Assembly (NCBI RefSeq): GCF_003014735.1
Contig: NZ_PYAX01000002.1
Coordinates: 310,001 to 374,000, forward strand
DNA: 64,000 bases
Origin: Saccharothrix carnea
Lineage (GTDB): Bacteria; Actinomycetota; Actinomycetes; Mycobacteriales; Pseudonocardiaceae
Direction: 5' to 3'
Positions 62,535 through 64,000 of this stretch are shown here, in pieces. The notes beneath the pieces are model-generated. The model was not told the origin of the DNA. It saw only the letters and a list, made by a program, of their open reading frames with translations, and did not search any database. How positions within the stretch are numbered: the first letter of the stretch is position 1; the number at the start of each line of letters is the position of its first letter. A program made the position numbers and the translations under genes.

Positions 62535-63607
62535 TGAACGTGCTCGTGGTCAACGCGGGCTCGTCGAGCCTGAAGTTGTCGGTGCTGGGCGAGGACGACA
62601 CCGTCCTCGCCCAGCACCACGTCGAACGGTGGGACGGCACTCCCGACCTCGACCTCTCCCTGCCGCCCATTGACGCTGTCGGCCACCGCGTCGTCCACGG
62701 CGGCACCCGGTTCACCGCCCCGACCGTCATCACCCGCGACGTGCGCCGGGAGATCGCCGCCCTGACCGAGCTCGCGCCGCTGCACCAGCCGGGGGCGTTG
62801 GCGGGCATCGACGCGGCCCGGGCGGTGTTGCCCCACGTGCCGCACGTGGCGTGCTTCGACACCGCGTTCCACCGCACGCTGCCCGCCGCCGCGGCCACCT
62901 ACCCGCTGCCCGCCGAGTGGCGTGCACGCTGGGACCTGCGCCGCTACGGCTTCCACGGCCTCTCCCACGCCTACGCGGCCAGACGAGCGGTCGAGCTGGC
63001 GGGCAGCGGCTCGCGGGTGGTGACCTGCCACCTCGGCGCGGGCTGCTCACTGGCAGCCGTCCACGACGGCCACTCGGTCGACACGACCATGGGGTTCACC
63101 CCGCTGGCCGGCCTGCCCATGGCCACCCGCAGCGGCGACGTCGACCCCGGCCTGCTGCTGTGGCTGTCCGACCGCCTCGGCATCGACGAGGTGGCAGACG
63201 GCCTGGCCCACCGCTCCGGTCTGCTCGGCCTGTCCGGATGCGCCGACCTGCGCGACGTCCACGCCGCGATCGCCTCCGGTGACTCCGACGCCGTGCTGGC
63301 CCTGGACGTGTTCACCCACCGCCTGCGCCAGGGCATCGCCGCCATGGCCGCGTCGATGGGCGGCCTGGACCTGCTGGTGTTCACCGGCGGCATCGGCGAG
63401 CACGACGCGGTCGTCCGTGCCCGTGCCGTCGAAGGACTGGAGTTCCTGGGTCTGCGCCTCGACCGGCACCGCAACGCCACCGCACACGTCGACAGCCGCA
63501 TCACCACCGATGTGTCGGTGGTGTCAGCCTGGGTGGTCGTAGCGCGCGAGGACGTCGAGATCGCCGCCGGCACCCGGACCGCTTTGAGCGTCCGCCCGAG
63601 GTCCTGA
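62534..63607 (+). CDS. ackA: Acetate kinase
   Basis: The 357-residue enzyme makes ATP and acetate from acetyl phosphate. Motifs: VNAGSSSLKLSV at the N-terminus, GHRVVHGG, FDTAFHRTLP, YGFHGLSH and HLGAGCS of the active site, TPLAGLPMATRSGDVDPG, and LVFTGGIGEHD. It is slightly shorter than the 400-residue norm, mainly through a shorter N-terminal lobe, but all catalytic residues seem present. It is co-transcribed with phosphoketolase. Confidence 0.95.
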   Translation: MNVLVVNAGSSSLKLSVLGEDDTVLAQHHVERWDGTPDLDLSLPPIDAVGHRVVHGGTRFTAPTVITRDVRREIAALTELAPLHQPGALAGIDAARAVLPHVPHVACFDTAFHRTLPAAAATYPLPAEWRARWDLRRYGFHGLSHAYAARRAVELAGSGSRVVTCHLGAGCSLAAVHDGHSVDTTMGFTPLAGLPMATRSGDVDPGLLLWLSDRLGIDEVADGLAHRSGLLGLSGCADLRDVHAAIASGDSDAVLALDVFTHRLRQGIAAMAASMGGLDLLVFTGGIGEHDAVVRARAVEGLEFLGLRLDRHRNATAHVDSRITTDVSVVSAWVVVAREDVEIAAGTRTALSVRPRS

Positions 63608-63656
63608 TTCCGTTTACACCTGGCTACGACACGTCGACAGCAGATACTTCTCCGCC

Positions 63657-64000
63657 ATGGTGGCACTCCGCTCACGCCGACTCGAAACCCTGCTCGGAGC
63701 TACGATCAGCTCCGTCACCCACAGCCGGGTCGTCGCACTCGCTGAAGGTGGGGTGGCCGAGGATTACGACCTCGACTTCAAGAGCGAGCTCTACGGCACG
63801 TCGGACAGCGCGAAGCGCTCGTTGGCGGTGGACGTGGCGGCGATGGCCAACACCGCTGGTGGTCTGATCATCCTCGGCATGGGCGGTACAGGTGGCGCCG
63901 CTTCCGCGTCTCGACGTGCGAACTGTGCAGAACCCGGATCGACCGGGCACCGGCTTCATCCTGATCGCCGTGCCGCGAAGCCCGCTCGGCCCGCACGCCG
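63657..64000 (+). pseudogene. AlbA_2 (Schlafen-type) protein gene with internal deletion, cut by the window edge
   Basis: ATG 63657 reads MVALRSRRLETLLGATISS and then the AlbA_2 signature YDLDFKSELYG, KRSLAVDVAAMANTAGGLI and ILGMGG. The frame then becomes non-protein-like. From GTG 63892, one frame over, it reads VAPLPRLDVRTVQNPDRPGT and GFILIAVPRSPLGPHA, the segment that normally follows 30-40 residues later. A deletion near 63885-63891 therefore removed part of the domain and shifted the frame. The rest lies beyond the window. Confidence 0.65.

Overview
The window is GC-rich throughout, uses GTG and TTG starts freely, and is densely packed with overlapping (ATGA, TGATG, GTGA) gene junctions. 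Gene content (tyrosinase with a MelC1 caddie, F420-type LLM oxidoreductases, AA10 lytic polysaccharide monooxygenase under a CebR-type box, DosR/DosS-like proteins, paired-GAF histidine kinase, many universal stress proteins) indicates a mycelial actinomycete. Pseudonocardiaceae (Saccharothrix/Lentzea/Actinosynnema-like) is my best guess, but this is inference. No rRNA, tRNA, CRISPR array or complete insertion sequence was seen.

Layout. 1-4 kb: the tail of an LLM oxidoreductase, then a four-gene overlapping operon of a Cys-rich protein, an MNIO (DUF692) enzyme, a DUF2063 partner and a diiron ferritin-like protein. This is a bufferin-like RiPP locus. 4-9 kb: a hypothetical protein, then a reverse-strand operon of J-domain/pseudokinase, VWA protein, a PurA paralog with an altered aspartate loop and an NrtR-type Nudix regulator, preceded by a perfect inverted repeat at the first start codon. 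9-19 kb: LPMO with CebR box, MFS exporter, GNAT, two-component system, a nested inverted-repeat element, MMPL transporter and GH13 glucosidase. 19-29 kb: argS, LLM and MDR oxidoreductases, the molybdate operon (regulator-modABC), tyrosinase operon and a membrane phosphoesterase. 30-41 kb: two large c-di-GMP proteins, a TenA-like protein, PNPOx-like protein, a probable GH87 alpha-1,3-glucanase, a phytase-like esterase, DUF1059 and a decayed MFS gene. 41-46 kb: a four-gene SBP / TelA / SBP-VWA / XpaC-like operon, followed by a second copy of the dispersed repeat.

46-63.6 kb is a coherent dormancy island resembling the mycobacterial DosR regulon: Acg-like nitroreductase, DevS-like sensor, DevR-like regulator, five universal stress proteins, a GNAT-fused ADP-forming acyl-CoA synthetase, OsmC, CBS-BON, a CtpF-like P-type ATPase, an HPF-like ribosome factor, phosphoketolase and acetate kinase. 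Eight copies of a 14-bp dyad close to GGGTC-N4-GTCCC lie in the control regions of these genes and nowhere else that I noticed, so I propose them as the regulator's operators.

Several genes are broken: a small membrane gene at 26.5 kb, an MFS gene at 40.6 kb, a DUF1348 gene at 59.4 kb and an AlbA_2 gene at the right edge. All functions are read from sequence motifs and family knowledge without database searches.
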